Part shown: positions 33,035-43,441 of the stretch, piece after piece | Numbering within the stretch: the first letter of the stretch is position 1 | How the letters are laid out: each line of letters starts with the position of its first letter | Assembly (NCBI GenBank): GCA_946223075.1 | Contig: CAMILZ010000006.1 | Location: 1 to 64,000 of the forward strand | Reading direction: 5' to 3' | Source: an uncultured Dermabacteraceae bacterium | Lineage (GTDB): Bacteria > Actinomycetota > Actinomycetes > Actinomycetales > Dermabacteraceae | DNA: 64,000 nucleotides | Program-made: the position numbers and the translations under genes | The notes under the pieces: generated by a model | Database searches by the model: none | Seen by the model: the letters and a program-made list of their open reading frames with translations, nothing else | What the model was told of the DNA's origin: nothing

Positions 33035-34116
33035 TGGCCCACCAGTGGCGAGGCGTGATCGAGGAGTACCGCGAATACCTCCCCTTCACCGCAAGCGACA
33101 CGATCCTGAGCCTCGGCGAGGGCAGCACGCCGCTCGTGCCCGCGCCCGCGCTCGGCGAGATTCTCGAGGCCGAGGTGTTCATCAAGGCTGAGGGCATGAA
33201 CCCCACGGGCAGCTTCAAAGATCGCGGTATGGTCGCCGCGATGTCGAGGGCCGCAAGTGATGGCGTTAAGGCAGTGGTGTGCGCGTCCACGGGGAACACC
33301 TCAGCCTCCGCAGCTGCGTATGCCACCAGGGCGGGGATGACATGCGCCGTGTTGCTTCCCGAAGGCAAAATTGCGGCGGGCAAGCTCGCGCAAGCGATCA
33401 TGCACGGCGCGAAACTCATTGAGGTTCGAGGGAACTTCGACGACTGCCTCGAGATCGCTCGAAAAATGAGCGCGAACTTCCCCGTTGACCTCGTCAACTC
33501 CGTGAACCCCTACCGAATCGAGGGGCAAAAAACCGCGGCATTCGAGGTGTGCGACGCCCTCGGCCACGCGCCCGACATCCACGTGCTTCCCGTGGGCAAC
33601 GCCGGCAACATCACGGCCTACTGGAAGGGATACCGCGAGTATCGCGACCGCGGCGTGACCAGCGCCGTTCCCCAGATGTGGGGCTTCCAGGCCGCCGGAG
33701 CCGCACCTTTCGTTGCGGGCCACCCCGTGAACAATCCCGAAACTATTGCAACCGCGATCCGCATCGGCGCACCGGCCTCGTGGGACAAGGCGTGCGCCGC
33801 GCGCGACGACTCGGGCGGCCTCATCTCCGCCGTGAGCGACGAAGAAATCCTCGAAGCGCAAGCATTTCTCGCCGCCGAGGTAGGCATCTTCGTGGAGCCC
33901 GCATCCGCCGCGCCGATCGCGGGCCTCCTCAAGCTCAAGCGCGAGGGTCGCACCGCGAGCGGCGAGTCACGCGAAATCCCGCGAGGCGCGACGATCGCCG
34001 TGACCGTCACGGGCAATGGCCTCAAAGACACAGCGACCGCCCTCGGCGATCGGGAGATCGACAAGAGCCTCATCGACGCCGACCTCTCCGCGGCCGTGGA
34101 GGTGATGGGGCTGTGA
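33034..34116 (+). CDS. thrC: Threonine synthase
   Basis: A 360-residue PLP enzyme converting O-phosphohomoserine to threonine. The PLP lysine is Lys62 in [10 protein letters not shown]; other motifs are the [14 protein letters not shown] binding loop and the phosphate-binding [12 protein letters not shown]. The ATG overlaps the hom stop by one base, with GGGGAG upstream; a GTG one codon earlier is possible. Its stop overlaps the thrB start (GTGA). Confidence 0.96.
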   Translation: MAHQWRGVIEEYREYLPFTASDTILSLGEGSTPLVPAPALGEILEAEVFIKAEGMNPTGSFKDRGMVAAMSRAASDGVKAVVCASTGNTSASAAAYATRAGMTCAVLLPEGKIAAGKLAQAIMHGAKLIEVRGNFDDCLEIARKMSANFPVDLVNSVNPYRIEGQKTAAFEVCDALGHAPDIHVLPVGNAGNITAYWKGYREYRDRGVTSAVPQMWGFQAAGAAPFVAGHPVNNPETIATAIRIGAPASWDKACAARDDSGGLISAVSDEEILEAQAFLAAEVGIFVEPASAAPIAGLLKLKREGRTASGESREIPRGATIAVTVTGNGLKDTATALGDREIDKSLIDADLSAAVEVMGL

Positions 34117-35041
34117 GAATCACGCGGGAGCGCGTGAGCGTCGAACCGTGTGCCACGAGCGCGAACCTCGGCCCAGGCTTCGATAGCCTCGGCCTCGCTC
34201 TCGACCTACGCGACCGCTACACACTCGAGGTCACGACCGGTCCCACCGAAGTCACCATTCGCGGCGAGGGCGCGGGGGAGCTGCCTGAAGACGACACGAA
34301 CCTCGTGGTGCGCACCCTGCGCGAAAGCCTCGAATGGGTCGGCGCGCCCCAGATCGGCGTGCGCCTCACGTGCACGAATGCGATTCCTCAAGGCCGCGGC
34401 CTCGGCTCAAGCGCCGCCGCGGTCGTGGGCGGGATCGCTCTCGCGCGGGCGATCCTCCAGGACCCGAGTGCGATCGACGACCAGGCGATGCTCGAGATCG
34501 CCACCTCAATCGAAGGGCACCCCGACAACGTAGCCCCCGCGATCTTCGGCGGTGTATGCCTCGGCTACATGGAGGGCGAAAACGCCCACGCCGTGCGCTT
34601 GCGCGTCGCGAACGCCTCCGACGGCCGCCCCGCGTTGCGCCCCCTCATCATTTCCCCGAGCAGCGCCTTGCCGACCGCGACGGCCCGCGCAATTTTGAGC
34701 CCCGAGGTACGTCGAAGCGACGCCACACACAACATCGCCCGCGCAGCGCTTTTCGTGCACGCGCTCGCGGAAGACCCCGCACGCCTGTTCGCGGCAACCG
34801 CCGACCGACTCCACCAGGATGCTCGCAGTAGCCACATGCCCCAGAGCGTGAGCCTCGTGCACGTGCTGCGCTCGCAGGGCGTGCCGGCCGTGATCTCCGG
34901 GGCGGGTCCGACGGTGCTCATCCCCGCCGACGCCCCCGCAACATCGCGCGCATCGTGGGCGACGTGGTCGAGGACCCGGATAGCTGGCGCCTCGCGCGCG
35001 TGCCCCTTGCACAAGAGGGCATCCGCACTGTGTTATCGTGA
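34113..35041 (+). pseudogene. thrB: Homoserine kinase with a late frameshift
   Basis: A GHMP kinase phosphorylating homoserine. The first about 273 codons are normal: SANLGPGFDSLGLAL, the ATP loop PQGRGLGSSAAAV (92-104), SIEGHPDNVAPAIFGG and ISGAGPTVL. At the five-C run 34933-34937 the frame is lost. Adding one base restores a family-like end (NIARIVGDVVEDPDSW, stopping at TGA 35039-35041; 309 residues). Read as given, the protein instead continues with an unrelated Arg-rich tail to 35186. The hairpin at 35050 fits the restored stop. This is either a real indel, which may leave activity since the core is intact, or a sequencing error in a homopolymer. Confidence 0.8.
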
Positions 35042-35049
35042 GGTTGCTC

Positions 35050-35067
35050 GGCCACGCGAACGTGGCC
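35050..35067 (+). terminator. Hairpin after thrB
   Basis: GGCCACG and CGTGGCC form a perfect 7-bp stem with the loop CGAA, nine bases after the frame-restored thrB stop. There is no T tract. Confidence 0.55.
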
Positions 35068-35332
35068 CCGCCCTCGTTGAAGGCTGGCTAATCGCCCCCG
35101 TGCACACGCCACAATCCTTCCCTCGGCGGCAGGCGCTCGCATGCGAGTCAATTTCACGCTGGCTCATGCCGGTCGAGCATTCCTGACACCGATTGGTGCC
35201 CCTCCTTCGGCGTGAAAGCGCAACTAGCCTCCTGCCTCTGCGCCCGAGCGCGCGGTTTTCCCCGAAAAGAGCACCGTCACCTCACAAAAATCGAGGACAA
35301 CCACGGGACACACACCTCAGAAAGGACCCCGG

Positions 35333-37273
35333 GTGAACGACAACTACACCAACGCCGCCGAGCTCTCGGCAAAGAGGCTTCCTGAGCTTCAGGCCATCGC
35401 GACGTCCATGGGTATTCGCGGCGTGCGAAAGCTCCGCAAAGGCGAGCTGATCGAAGCCATCAGCACGGGCAAAGTGCCGTCGGCCCCCGCCGCGCGTACC
35501 GCCAAGGCGAGCGTCGCTGAAAACTCCAGCACTGCCGAACCCGCCCCCGCGGCCACCGAAAGCGCTCCGAGCACCGAGCAGGCAGAGAAGCCCGCTCGCG
35601 CGCGCAAGAACGAGGGCGAAAAGCCGAACGCCGAGCAGGGCTCGAAGCACGACGCTCGCGATTCCCGGAGCGAAAACAAGGATCGTGACGCCGAAGAGCG
35701 CCCCCGCGGCAATGCCGGCAACGACACCAACGACCGAGGCGATCGCCACGACCGCCGCCGGAGCGATCGCCCCCGCCGCGTGGAAGACATCGAACTTCCC
35801 GATTCTGAAACCACGCGCGAGCGCCGCAAAGGCGACCGCGAGGACCGCCGTGACCGCAACAGCGATCGCGGCCAGGGCAACAACGACCAGGACCAGAAGA
35901 ATCGCGATGGCGAAGGCCGTCGCGATCGCCGCAACAACCGCGGCGATGGGGACGACAACAACAACGATCGCCGAGGCCGCCGCTCACGCGGCCGCGAACG
36001 CAACCGCAATCGCAACCGCCGCGACAACGACAACAACAACGGCGAGCCACAGGTGCGCGAAGACGACGTGCTCGTCAAGGTCGCCGGCATCCTCGACATC
36101 CGCGACAACTACGCGTTCGTGCGCACGACCGGCTACCTTCCCGGCCCGAGCGACATCTACGTGTCGATGAACCAGGTGCGCAAGTACGGCCTGCGCAAGG
36201 GTGATGCGATCGTGGGTCAGGTCAAGGCCCCCAAGGACGGCGAGGAGCAGCAGCACCACCAGGACTTCCACCACGGTGGCGGTGGCCGCGGGCGCGGCCG
36301 CAACAACAAGGCCCACTCGAAGTTCGCGGCCCTCGTGAGCGTTGACACAGTGAACGGCATGACCCCCGAGAAGGCCAAAGCCCGCGTCGAGTTCAACAAG
36401 CTCACGCCGCTGTACCCCGACACGCGCCTGCGCCTCGAGAATAAGGCCACCAACTTCACGCCGCGCATCATCGACCTCGTTGCCCCCGTGGGCAAGGGCC
36501 AGCGCGGACTCATCGTCGCGCCGCCGAAGGCAGGTAAGACCATCATCCTCCAGCAGGTCGCCGACGCGATCACGCAGAACAACCCCGAGGTTCACCTCAT
36601 GGTTGTGCTCGTGGACGAGCGCCCCGAGGAAGTCACCGACATGCAACGCACGGTCAAGGGCGAGGTCATTGCCTCGACCTTCGACCGCCCCGCCGACGAC
36701 CATACGACCGTTGCCGAACTCGCGATCGAGCGCGCAAAGCGCCTCGTCGAGATGGGCCGCGACGTTGTTGTTCTCCTCGACTCGATCACGCGCCTCGGCC
36801 GTGCCTACAACCTCGCGGCTCCCGCCTCGGGTCGTATCCTCTCGGGCGGTGTCGATTCCTCGGCGCTTTACCCGCCGAAGCGCTTCTTCGGTGCAGCCCG
36901 TAACGTGGAAAACGGCGGCTCGCTCACGATCCTCGCGACCGCGCTCGTGGACACCGGCTCGAAGATGGACGAAGTGATCTTCGAAGAGTTCAAGGGCACC
37001 GGCAACTGGGAGCTCAAGCTCGACCGCAAGCTCTCCGAGCGCCGCATCTTCCCGGCCGTCGACGTCAACGCGTCGGGCACGCGCCGCGAAGAGGAGCTCA
37101 TGGGCAACGAAGAGCTCGCCATCATGTGGAAGCTTCGCCGCGTGCTCAGCCAGCTCGAGCAGCAGCAAGCGATCGAGCTTCTCCTCGAGCGCCTCAAGAA
37201 GTCGCAGAACAACGGGGAGTTCCTGCTCGCCGTGTCGAAGTCCACCCCGAAGGTTCCCCGCCAGGGCGAGTAA
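35333..37273 (+). CDS. rho: Transcription termination factor Rho
   Basis: A 646-residue hexameric RNA helicase. A Rho_N domain (about 1-45) is followed by a long insert (about 46-235) first rich in Ala/Glu/Lys and then in Arg, Asn and Asp, an actinobacterial feature that adds RNA contacts. The cold-shock-like RNA-binding domain comes next, then the ATPase with Walker A APPKAGKT (Lys near 401) and the Q/R-loop regions. The GTG start at 35333 has AAAGGA at seven bases. It stands upstream of rpmE and prfA, a common actinobacterial order. Confidence 0.97.
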   Translation: MNDNYTNAAELSAKRLPELQAIATSMGIRGVRKLRKGELIEAISTGKVPSAPAARTAKASVAENSSTAEPAPAATESAPSTEQAEKPARARKNEGEKPNAEQGSKHDARDSRSENKDRDAEERPRGNAGNDTNDRGDRHDRRRSDRPRRVEDIELPDSETTRERRKGDREDRRDRNSDRGQGNNDQDQKNRDGEGRRDRRNNRGDGDDNNNDRRGRRSRGRERNRNRNRRDNDNNNGEPQVREDDVLVKVAGILDIRDNYAFVRTTGYLPGPSDIYVSMNQVRKYGLRKGDAIVGQVKAPKDGEEQQHHQDFHHGGGGRGRGRNNKAHSKFAALVSVDTVNGMTPEKAKARVEFNKLTPLYPDTRLRLENKATNFTPRIIDLVAPVGKGQRGLIVAPPKAGKTIILQQVADAITQNNPEVHLMVVLVDERPEEVTDMQRTVKGEVIASTFDRPADDHTTVAELAIERAKRLVEMGRDVVVLLDSITRLGRAYNLAAPASGRILSGGVDSSALYPPKRFFGAARNVENGGSLTILATALVDTGSKMDEVIFEEFKGTGNWELKLDRKLSERRIFPAVDVNASGTRREEELMGNEELAIMWKLRRVLSQLEQQQAIELLLERLKKSQNNGEFLLAVSKSTPKVPRQGE

Positions 37274-37429
37274 TTCGAGTCAACGCTCGTGATGTGCGGC
37301 CTGTAAGCAGAGTTACAGGTCGCGCACTGGAGCTCCGGCTTCCTTTCGTGGGAAACTGGACGACGGTTCTGGTTCACGGCCCGCACCGCGGTGCCGACCC
37401 AGCGGCCATGATCGAAAAGGAGACATCAC

Positions 37430-37642
37430 ATGAAGAAGGGGATCCACCCCGAATACGTGGAGACCACGGTGACCTGCACCTGTGGCAACACGTTCGTGAC
37501 CCGCAGCACGAAGGCCGACGGAAAGATTAACTCCGAGGTGTGCTCGGCCTGCCACCCGTTCTACACCGGTAAGCAGAAGATTCTTGACACCGGTGGCCGC
37601 GTGGCCCGCTTCGAAGCACGCTACGGCAAGCGCAAGAAGTAG
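37430..37642 (+). CDS. rpmE: 50S ribosomal protein L31 (zinc-binding form)
   Basis: A 70-residue large-subunit protein. The four zinc cysteines are present as CTC near residues 16-18 and CSAC near 38-41, followed by HPFYTGKQK. It is therefore the zinc-containing form; a zinc-free paralogue, if any, is not in this window. It sits between rho and prfA, and AAAAGGAG precedes the ATG. Confidence 0.97.
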   Translation: MKKGIHPEYVETTVTCTCGNTFVTRSTKADGKINSEVCSACHPFYTGKQKILDTGGRVARFEARYGKRKK

Positions 37643-37648
37643 CTTTTC

Positions 37649-37696
37649 AAAGCGGCGCTGGCACCCCGCCTCCATGTGGGATGTCGGCGCCGCTTT
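37649..37696 (+). terminator. Terminator after rpmE
   Basis: AAAGCGGCGC and GCGCCGCTTT form a perfect 10-bp stem enclosing 28 bases, seven bases after the stop codon. It would partly separate rpmE from prfA. Confidence 0.65.
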
Positions 37697-37747
37697 CGCG
37701 TACGTAAAACCCTCAACGCCCGCTACACCACGTCAAGAAAGACCCTC

Positions 37748-38845
37748 ATGTTTGAGAATGTGTCCTCGCTCGTTGATGAATATTCGGCCCTCGAGCAGCA
37801 AATGGCCGATCCCGCGCTTCACAACGACCACAACAAGGCCAAGCGCGTGGGGCGCCGGTACGCTGAGCTTGGTCCCGTGGTGAGGGCGTACCGTGAGTGG
37901 CTTGCGACGGGGGAGGACCTCGACACGGCGCGCGAGTTCGCCGACGAGGACCCCTCGATGGCAGAGGAGGCGAAGTCTCTTGAAGCGAAGCGCGAGGACC
38001 TCACGGCGAAGCTCGAGGATCTGCTCGCCCCGCGTGACCCCAACGATGCGCGCGACGTGATCCTCGAAGTGAAGGCCGGCGCTGGCGGCGATGAGTCCGC
38101 GCTGTTCGCCGCGGATCTCGTGCGTATGTATGAGGCCTATGCGACCAGGAACGGCTGGAGCACCGAGATCATCACCGAAACCGAGAACGACCTCGGCGGC
38201 TACAAGGACCTCTCGATGTCGATCCGCACGCGTGGCAACGTCGGTCCCGCTGAAGGTGTGTGGGCGCACCTCAAGTACGAGGGCGGCGTGCACCGCGTGC
38301 AGCGCGTTCCCGTGACCGAATCTCAGGGCCGCATCCACACGTCGGCCGTGGGCGTTCTCGTGGTGCCCGAGGCCGACGAGGCAGATGAGGACGAGTTCCT
38401 CGCCGAGCAGCTCCACCCGAACAACCTGCGCATCGACGTGTACCGTTCGTCCGGCCCCGGCGGCCAGAGCGTGAACACGACCGACTCGGCCGTGCGCATC
38501 ACGCACCTTCCCACGGGCCTCGTGGTGAGCTGCCAGAATGAAAAGAGCCAGCTTCAGAACAAAGAGCAGGCCATGCGCATCCTCCGCTCGCGCTTGCTCG
38601 ATGCCGTACATGCCGAGCAGGAGGCCGAGGCTTCCGCGACTCGCCGCTCCCAGGTGCGTACCGTGGACCGCTCCGAACGCATCCGCACGTACAACTTCCC
38701 CGAGAACCGCATCGCCGACCACCGCACCGGCTACAAGGCCAACAACCTCGATCAGGTGCTCAACGGCGATCTCGAGGCGGTCGTGAAGTCCCTCATGGAT
38801 GCCGATCGCGAAGCCATGCTCGCCGCCGCGGGCTCAAACGAGTAA
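37748..38845 (+). CDS. prfA: Peptide chain release factor 1
   Basis: A 365-residue class I release factor reading UAA and UAG. The stop-codon recognition tripeptide is PVT near residue 187 ([15 protein letters not shown]), and the catalytic GGQ is near 237 ([12 protein letters not shown]). The Gln of GGQ is the target of PrmC, which is encoded next. ATG 37748 has AAGAAAGA upstream. Confidence 0.97.
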   Translation: MFENVSSLVDEYSALEQQMADPALHNDHNKAKRVGRRYAELGPVVRAYREWLATGEDLDTAREFADEDPSMAEEAKSLEAKREDLTAKLEDLLAPRDPNDARDVILEVKAGAGGDESALFAADLVRMYEAYATRNGWSTEIITETENDLGGYKDLSMSIRTRGNVGPAEGVWAHLKYEGGVHRVQRVPVTESQGRIHTSAVGVLVVPEADEADEDEFLAEQLHPNNLRIDVYRSSGPGGQSVNTTDSAVRITHLPTGLVVSCQNEKSQLQNKEQAMRILRSRLLDAVHAEQEAEASATRRSQVRTVDRSERIRTYNFPENRIADHRTGYKANNLDQVLNGDLEAVVKSLMDADREAMLAAAGSNE

Positions 38846-38884
38846 AGATTCGTGGGCTCGCTCGGCGCGAAGGAAGCGCGCGAT

Positions 38885-38897
38885 TCCGACGCTTGCC
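38885..38897 (+). repeat. Exact copy of the 13-mer TCCGACGCTTGCC
   Basis: Lies between prfA and the chosen prmC start. Confidence 0.8.
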
Positions 38898-38944
38898 GCA
38901 CCCCCGGCGATGTTGTGGAGGCTCGCGGTGAGCACGGTGCTCAC

Positions 38945-39862
38945 GTGAAATTGAGCGTGTCGCAGCGCGTGGCACTCGCCCGCCGCGATGCCCGCACGCG
39001 ACTTGAGAAAGCCGGTATCGACTCGGCTGAGGCGGAAGCGCGGCTCATCGTTTCTCACGCGGCGAGAGCTCGCACCTCTCTCGTGCTCCTCGACGACCTG
39101 CCCGAAACTTTCGAGGCCGATCTCGAGGCGATCCTCGCCCGCCGCGAAAGGCGAGAACCCCTCCAGCTGATCTTCGGCGAAGCTCCTTTCCGGCACCTCA
39201 CCCTCGAGACCGCTCGCGGTGTTTTTATTCCGCGGCCCGAGACTGAGATGGCCCTCGACATCGCCCACGACTGGGTGCGCGAGGAGGGCAGGCAAGCGTC
39301 GGACCCCCTTCGAGCCCTCGATGCCTGCACCGGAAGCGGCACCCTCGCCGCCGCGCTCCTTGACGAATTTCCCGCCGCCCGCGTGTGTGCGTTCGACGTG
39401 AACGAGCGTGCCGTTGACCTCGCCCGGCGAAACTGCGAAAGTGCGGGCCCCGGCCGCTCCCGCGTGTTCCACGCCGAACTGCCCACGAGCGAGGCGGAGC
39501 TGGACGCTTTCGTGCGCACGTACGTTCCCGAGCTCCCTCTCGATTGTCTCCTCGCGAACCCGCCCTACATCCCCGAATCCTGCATCCCCGCCGATCCCGA
39601 GGTGCGCGAGTTCGACCCCCGAGAGGCGCTGTTTGGGGGAGGGGAGAAGGGCCTCGACGTTCCCCGCGCCGTGATCGCACTCGCTGCCCGCACCCTGCGA
39701 CCAGGCGGCTTGCTCGTTATGGAGCACGACGAAAGCCAAGGTGACGCGACCCGTGCGATCGCCGAAGGCGGGGGAGAGTTCGAGAAGATCCGCACAGCGC
39801 GCGATCTCACGGGGCGCGATCGCTTCCTCGTGGCGCGCCGCGCACAACAAGTGAAAGAATGA
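38945..39862 (+). CDS. prmC: Peptide chain release factor N5-glutamine methyltransferase
   Basis: A 305-residue S-adenosylmethionine-dependent enzyme that methylates the GGQ glutamine of release factors. It has an N-terminal helical domain, motif I LDACTGSGTLAAALL, and the catalytic NPPY near 206 (LLANPPYIPESCIP). The start is uncertain: GTG 38945 fits the family length, while a GTG at 38852 would add 31 residues. It overlaps tsaC by four bases (ATGA). Confidence 0.93.
   Translation: MKLSVSQRVALARRDARTRLEKAGIDSAEAEARLIVSHAARARTSLVLLDDLPETFEADLEAILARRERREPLQLIFGEAPFRHLTLETARGVFIPRPETEMALDIAHDWVREEGRQASDPLRALDACTGSGTLAAALLDEFPAARVCAFDVNERAVDLARRNCESAGPGRSRVFHAELPTSEAELDAFVRTYVPELPLDCLLANPPYIPESCIPADPEVREFDPREALFGGGEKGLDVPRAVIALAARTLRPGGLLVMEHDESQGDATRAIAEGGGEFEKIRTARDLTGRDRFLVARRAQQVKE
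39291..39303 (-). repeat. Exact copy of the 13-mer TCCGACGCTTGCC (minus strand)
   Basis: Lies inside prmC, where it encodes QASD on the + strand. Confidence 0.8.
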
Positions 39863-40575
39863 GGCACGTGAGCGTTTACGACTACACCGACGAATCCACG
39901 CGCGACGAAGCCCTCGAGGCCGCCGCCACCGCCGTCAAAGACGGCAAACTCCTCGTGTTGCCCACCGACACCGTGTACGGGATCGGCGCCGATGCGTTCA
40001 ACAAGGATGCCGTGCAAGCCCTCCTCGACGCGAAGGGCCGCGGCCGCCAGTTTCCGCCGCCCGTGCTGATCGGCGACCCGAACGTCATGCACGCCCTCGG
40101 CCTCGATATTCCGCCCATCATCGAAGATCTCGTGGAGGAGTACTGGCCCGGCGCGCTCACCGTGATCGTCAAGGCGCAGCCCTCCCTACACTGGGATCTC
40201 GGCGAAACAAAAGGCACCGTGGCGCTTCGCATGCCCGATCACGAAGCGGCGATCGCGCTTCTCAAGAAGACCGGCCCGCTCGCGGTCTCGAGCGCCAATA
40301 AGCACGGCGGCGAGCCCGCAAAGTCCGTCATGGACGCGGCCGTGCAACTCGGCGACGCGGTCGAGGTGTACCTCGACGGCGGCACCTCACGCATCGGCGA
40401 ATCCTCGACGATTATCGACGCGACCGTGAACCCGCCCGAGATTCTCCGCCATGGCGCGCTGAGCGAAGAAGAGATCGTCGAAAAGTTCGGCGAGATCTTC
40501 ACGCCCGAGAAGACAGAGGATCCCGAAGAGGGCGAGGCCCAGTCCACTGCTGCCGAGGACAAGGCCGACGCTTGA
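39859..40575 (+). CDS. tsaC: L-threonylcarbamoyladenylate synthase (YrdC/Sua5 family)
   Basis: A 238-residue enzyme making the activated threonylcarbamoyl-AMP used by TsaD for t6A in tRNA. Family motifs are LVLPTDTVYGIGADAF near 34-49, KGRGRQFPPPVLI near 60-72, and SSANKHGGEP. The C-terminal about 30 residues are acidic and probably disordered. It overlaps prmC by four bases and wecA by four bases; the prfA-prmC-tsaC-wecA-atpI order is typical of actinobacteria. Confidence 0.95.
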   Translation: MRHVSVYDYTDESTRDEALEAAATAVKDGKLLVLPTDTVYGIGADAFNKDAVQALLDAKGRGRQFPPPVLIGDPNVMHALGLDIPPIIEDLVEEYWPGALTVIVKAQPSLHWDLGETKGTVALRMPDHEAAIALLKKTGPLAVSSANKHGGEPAKSVMDAAVQLGDAVEVYLDGGTSRIGESSTIIDATVNPPEILRHGALSEEEIVEKFGEIFTPEKTEDPEEGEAQSTAAEDKADA

Positions 40576-41696
40576 GGGTTTACCTCTTCCTCCTCCTGAT
40601 CGCCGCGGCCGTCACCTATCTCGTGACGCCCGCGGCGCGCGTCGTTGCGCGGCGCATCGGCGCGATGACCGCCGTGCGTGCGCGCGACGTGCATCAGGAC
40701 GTCACCCCTCGACTCGGTGGCGTGGCCATGTTTGCTGGGGTCGCGTTCGCCATGCTGTTCGCCTCCAACGTTCCTTTCCTCGAGCCCATTTTTCGCGGCT
40801 CTTTCAAGGTGTGGTCGATTCTCATCGCTGGTGGGCTCATCTGCCTGCTCGGCGGGCTCGACGACAAATTCGACCTCGATTGGCTTACGAAGCTCGCGGG
40901 GCAAGTGCTCATCGCGCTCTTTGTTGCCTCGCAGGGTGTGCAGCTTACGACCCTCCCCATCGGCGGCCTCACGTTGATCTCCGCACGCTCTTCGCTCATT
41001 CTCACGGTCATCGTGATCGTCGCGGCGATGAACGCCGTGAACTTCATCGACGGGCTCGACGGCCTCGCCTCGGGCGTCATGGCGATCGGCGGGGCGGCGT
41101 TCTTCATCTACGCGTACCTCCTCACCCGCGACGTCTCCTCGACCGACTACTCCTCGATGGCGGCGCTCATCACGGCGGTTATGATCGGCGCGTGCCTCGG
41201 TTTTCTTCCGCACAACTTTTCGAAGGCGCGCATCTTCATGGGGGACTCGGGTGCCCTCTTCCTTGGCCTCCTCCTCGTCTCGGCCACGATTGCCGTCACG
41301 GGCCAGGTCGATCCCGCGCGCCTGGCGCCTGCCGATGCGCTCGGCCAGCTGCTGCCGATTCTTATGCCCGTGGGCGTCATGATCTTGCCCGCTCTCGACA
41401 TGGTTCTCGCGGTCGTGCGGCGCGTGGGAAGCGGCAAGTCGCCCTTTCACGCCGACCGCCGACACCTCCACCATCGCTTGCTCAACCTCGGCCACTCGAA
41501 ACTCGGCGCCGTGCTGATTATGTACACCTGGACGGCGCTCGTGTGCCTGTGCCTCCTCGCCCCCGTATTCTTCGAAGCGAAGACCGCGACGATCATTTGG
41601 ATCGGCTCGCTCGTCGTGGCTATAGTCGTGACCCTTGACCCCCTGCGCGCGCTCACACGCGCCCGTAAAGCCCAGGACGTGGAGAACAACGCATGA
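40572..41696 (+). CDS. wecA: Undecaprenyl-phosphate sugar-1-phosphate transferase (WecA/TagO type)
   Basis: A 374-residue polytopic membrane enzyme (about eleven helices) that attaches a sugar-1-phosphate, usually GlcNAc-1-P, to undecaprenyl phosphate to start cell-wall glycopolymer synthesis. Visible motifs are GGLDDKFDLD, NFIDGLDGLASG, FMGDSGALFLG and the His-rich loop HADRRHLHHRLL. The start is a TTG at 40572 overlapping the tsaC stop (TTGA), and it overlaps the AtpI-like gene by four bases. Confidence 0.93.
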   Translation: MRVYLFLLLIAAAVTYLVTPAARVVARRIGAMTAVRARDVHQDVTPRLGGVAMFAGVAFAMLFASNVPFLEPIFRGSFKVWSILIAGGLICLLGGLDDKFDLDWLTKLAGQVLIALFVASQGVQLTTLPIGGLTLISARSSLILTVIVIVAAMNAVNFIDGLDGLASGVMAIGGAAFFIYAYLLTRDVSSTDYSSMAALITAVMIGACLGFLPHNFSKARIFMGDSGALFLGLLLVSATIAVTGQVDPARLAPADALGQLLPILMPVGVMILPALDMVLAVVRRVGSGKSPFHADRRHLHHRLLNLGHSKLGAVLIMYTWTALVCLCLLAPVFFEAKTATIIWIGSLVVAIVVTLDPLRALTRARKAQDVENNA

Positions 41697-42112
41697 GCAC
41701 CGCCGAAAAGAACCGTGCGCACAACAACGCGCTGGTGCAAAAAGCGATCGTGAGCGCGGTGATCGTGGGGGCCGTCATCGCTGCCGTCGTTGTGCTCGTA
41801 GCCTGGATCGGCTTCGATCCGCTCGCCCGCAACGGCGCGATCGTCGGTGCTCTTCTCTCTCTCGTGGTGACGCTGCCCGCGCTCATCGTCGCGTACTGGG
41901 GCATCGCCCAGAGCCCGCTCATCATGCTCGGAACGGTCGCGTGCACATGGGGAGGAAAAATGCTTGCTCTCATCCTGTGCCTTATTTTGCTCAAAGGGGA
42001 GACATGGCTCTCAATGCCGTGGGTGGGAATTGCGCTTCTCTTCGGCGCCGTCGCTCCGATTGCGGTCGAAGGGGCGCTGCTTGCGCGAACCCGCCCGAAA
42101 ATTGAGGTGTAA
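41693..42112 (+). CDS. atpI: AtpI-like membrane protein (ATP synthase protein I)
   Basis: A 139-residue protein with four predicted membrane helices. Its position directly before atpB and its size match AtpI/UncI, which is thought to assist c-ring assembly or Mg2+ supply; sequence conservation in this family is low. The ATG overlaps the wecA stop by four bases. A gap of 187 bases, with a TATATT box at 42153, separates it from atpB and may hold the main atp promoter. Confidence 0.8.
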   Translation: MSTAEKNRAHNNALVQKAIVSAVIVGAVIAAVVVLVAWIGFDPLARNGAIVGALLSLVVTLPALIVAYWGIAQSPLIMLGTVACTWGGKMLALILCLILLKGETWLSMPWVGIALLFGAVAPIAVEGALLARTRPKIEV

Positions 42113-42299
42113 GAGGCACCGACCTGAGTCAAAAGTCCGCCTCGTCCTCTGTTATATTGATTCAGAATGCTGAGCGAATAGCGGCGGAGTCTGCACGGGT
42201 GCTGAGAGCGCGTGCACGGCATCGAAGCCGTTTCGAACAGACCGTCCCGTGCCCGTGGCCCACGCTAAGCGTGAGCCGACAACTCTGGAGTAAGAGCAG

Positions 42300-43106
42300 T
42301 TGATTCCTAGCGAAACTTCGCGCCTTGTCGCTGAAGGTGGGCTGGATTTTCACACCCCTTCCCTCGCCGACTTTTTTCCTGATGCGATTCTCTTTGCGGG
42401 CACCCCGTTTGAGTTCAACCGCGTGCAGCTCATTCGCCTCATCGTGGTCGTGGGATGCCTCGCGATCACCTATGCGATTGCCTCGCGCGCGAAGGTCGTG
42501 CCCGGCCGCATCCAGAGCATTTTCGAACTCTTCATGGGCTTTATCCGCGACAACGCGATCGAACCCGTACTTGGCAAGTCCAAGGGCCGCCGTTTCGCGC
42601 CCATGCTCTACACGCTCTTCTTTCTCATCCTTTCGATGAACCTCGCTGGCGTGACTCCGGGGCTTAACCTTGCGGGCACCTCCGTGATCGGCATGCCCCT
42701 CATGCTCGCGATGTGGACCTTCGCCACCTACGTCATTTGCGGCATGAAGCAGCACGGCGTTCTCGGTTACTTCAAGCACGAGACCATGCCCCCGGGCGTT
42801 CCGAAGCCCGTGTACCTCCTCCTGGCCCCCATTGAGTTCCTCCAGCTCGCCGTCGTGCGTTGGTTTTCGCTCACTGTTCGTCTTCTCGCCAACATGGTTG
42901 CGGGTCACATGATGCTCGTCGTGTTCATTTCACTGACGCAAGCAATCCTGCTCTCGGGCACGTGGCTCATTGCCGCGACGCCATTCGCGGGCGCGTTCGC
43001 ACTCGGCATTTTTGGCTTCGAAATCTTCGTCGCCCTTCTCCAGGCTTTCATCTTTACGACGCTTTCAGCTGTGTACATCAACATGGCCACGAGCGAAGGC
43101 CACTGA
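42300..43106 (+). CDS. atpB: F1Fo ATP synthase subunit a
   Basis: A 268-residue membrane subunit forming the proton half-channels. The conserved Arg is in VRLLANMVAGHMM, and the C-terminal helix has FEIFVALLQAFIFTTLSAVYI. The start is a TTG with GGAG about ten bases upstream. It is the first structural gene of the complete operon atpBEFHAGDC. Confidence 0.96.
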   Translation: MIPSETSRLVAEGGLDFHTPSLADFFPDAILFAGTPFEFNRVQLIRLIVVVGCLAITYAIASRAKVVPGRIQSIFELFMGFIRDNAIEPVLGKSKGRRFAPMLYTLFFLILSMNLAGVTPGLNLAGTSVIGMPLMLAMWTFATYVICGMKQHGVLGYFKHETMPPGVPKPVYLLLAPIEFLQLAVVRWFSLTVRLLANMVAGHMMLVVFISLTQAILLSGTWLIAATPFAGAFALGIFGFEIFVALLQAFIFTTLSAVYINMATSEGH

Positions 43107-43198
43107 CCACCCAGGTCACTCGAGTTTTCCCCTAGAGCTTCGGCTCACAACCGAAATCCTGCCCGGCAACGCGGCAGAAAACTGAAAGGAACACCCAC

Positions 43199-43429
43199 GT
43201 GGGCACCACCATTCTCGCTGAAATCACCGGTAACCTCTCCTCGCTCAGCTACGGCATCGCCGCTTTTGGCCCGGCCCTCGGTCTCGGCCTCATCGGCGCC
43301 AAGACCGTCGAGTCGATGGCGCGTCAGCCTGAGATCCGCGGCTCGCTTCAGACGACCATGCTTATCGCCATGGCGTTCGTCGAGATCATCGCGCTCCTCG
43401 CGGTTGTCACCGGCCTCCTCTTCTCCTGA
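43199..43429 (+). CDS. atpE: F1Fo ATP synthase subunit c
   Basis: A 76-residue two-helix proteolipid forming the rotor ring. The proton-binding carboxylate is the Glu in AFVEIIALLAVV, and the polar loop is ARQPEIRGSL. No sodium-binding signature is apparent. The GTG start has AAAGGAA upstream. High translation is expected because many copies are needed per complex. Confidence 0.97.
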   Translation: MGTTILAEITGNLSSLSYGIAAFGPALGLGLIGAKTVESMARQPEIRGSLQTTMLIAMAFVEIIALLAVVTGLLFS

Positions 43430-43441
43430 GGTTAATTCCCC

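Noticed and set aside
33549..34112. Upstream part of the open frame that contains thrB
   Set aside because: It is an Arg-rich shadow of thrC; the real thrB start is the GTG at 34113 coupled to the thrC stop.
34930..34940. Programmed -1 frameshift in thrB
   Set aside because: The zero-frame codons GCC CCC GCA do not form a canonical slippery heptamer with re-pairing at both sites, and thrB is not known to use frameshifting; an indel is simpler.
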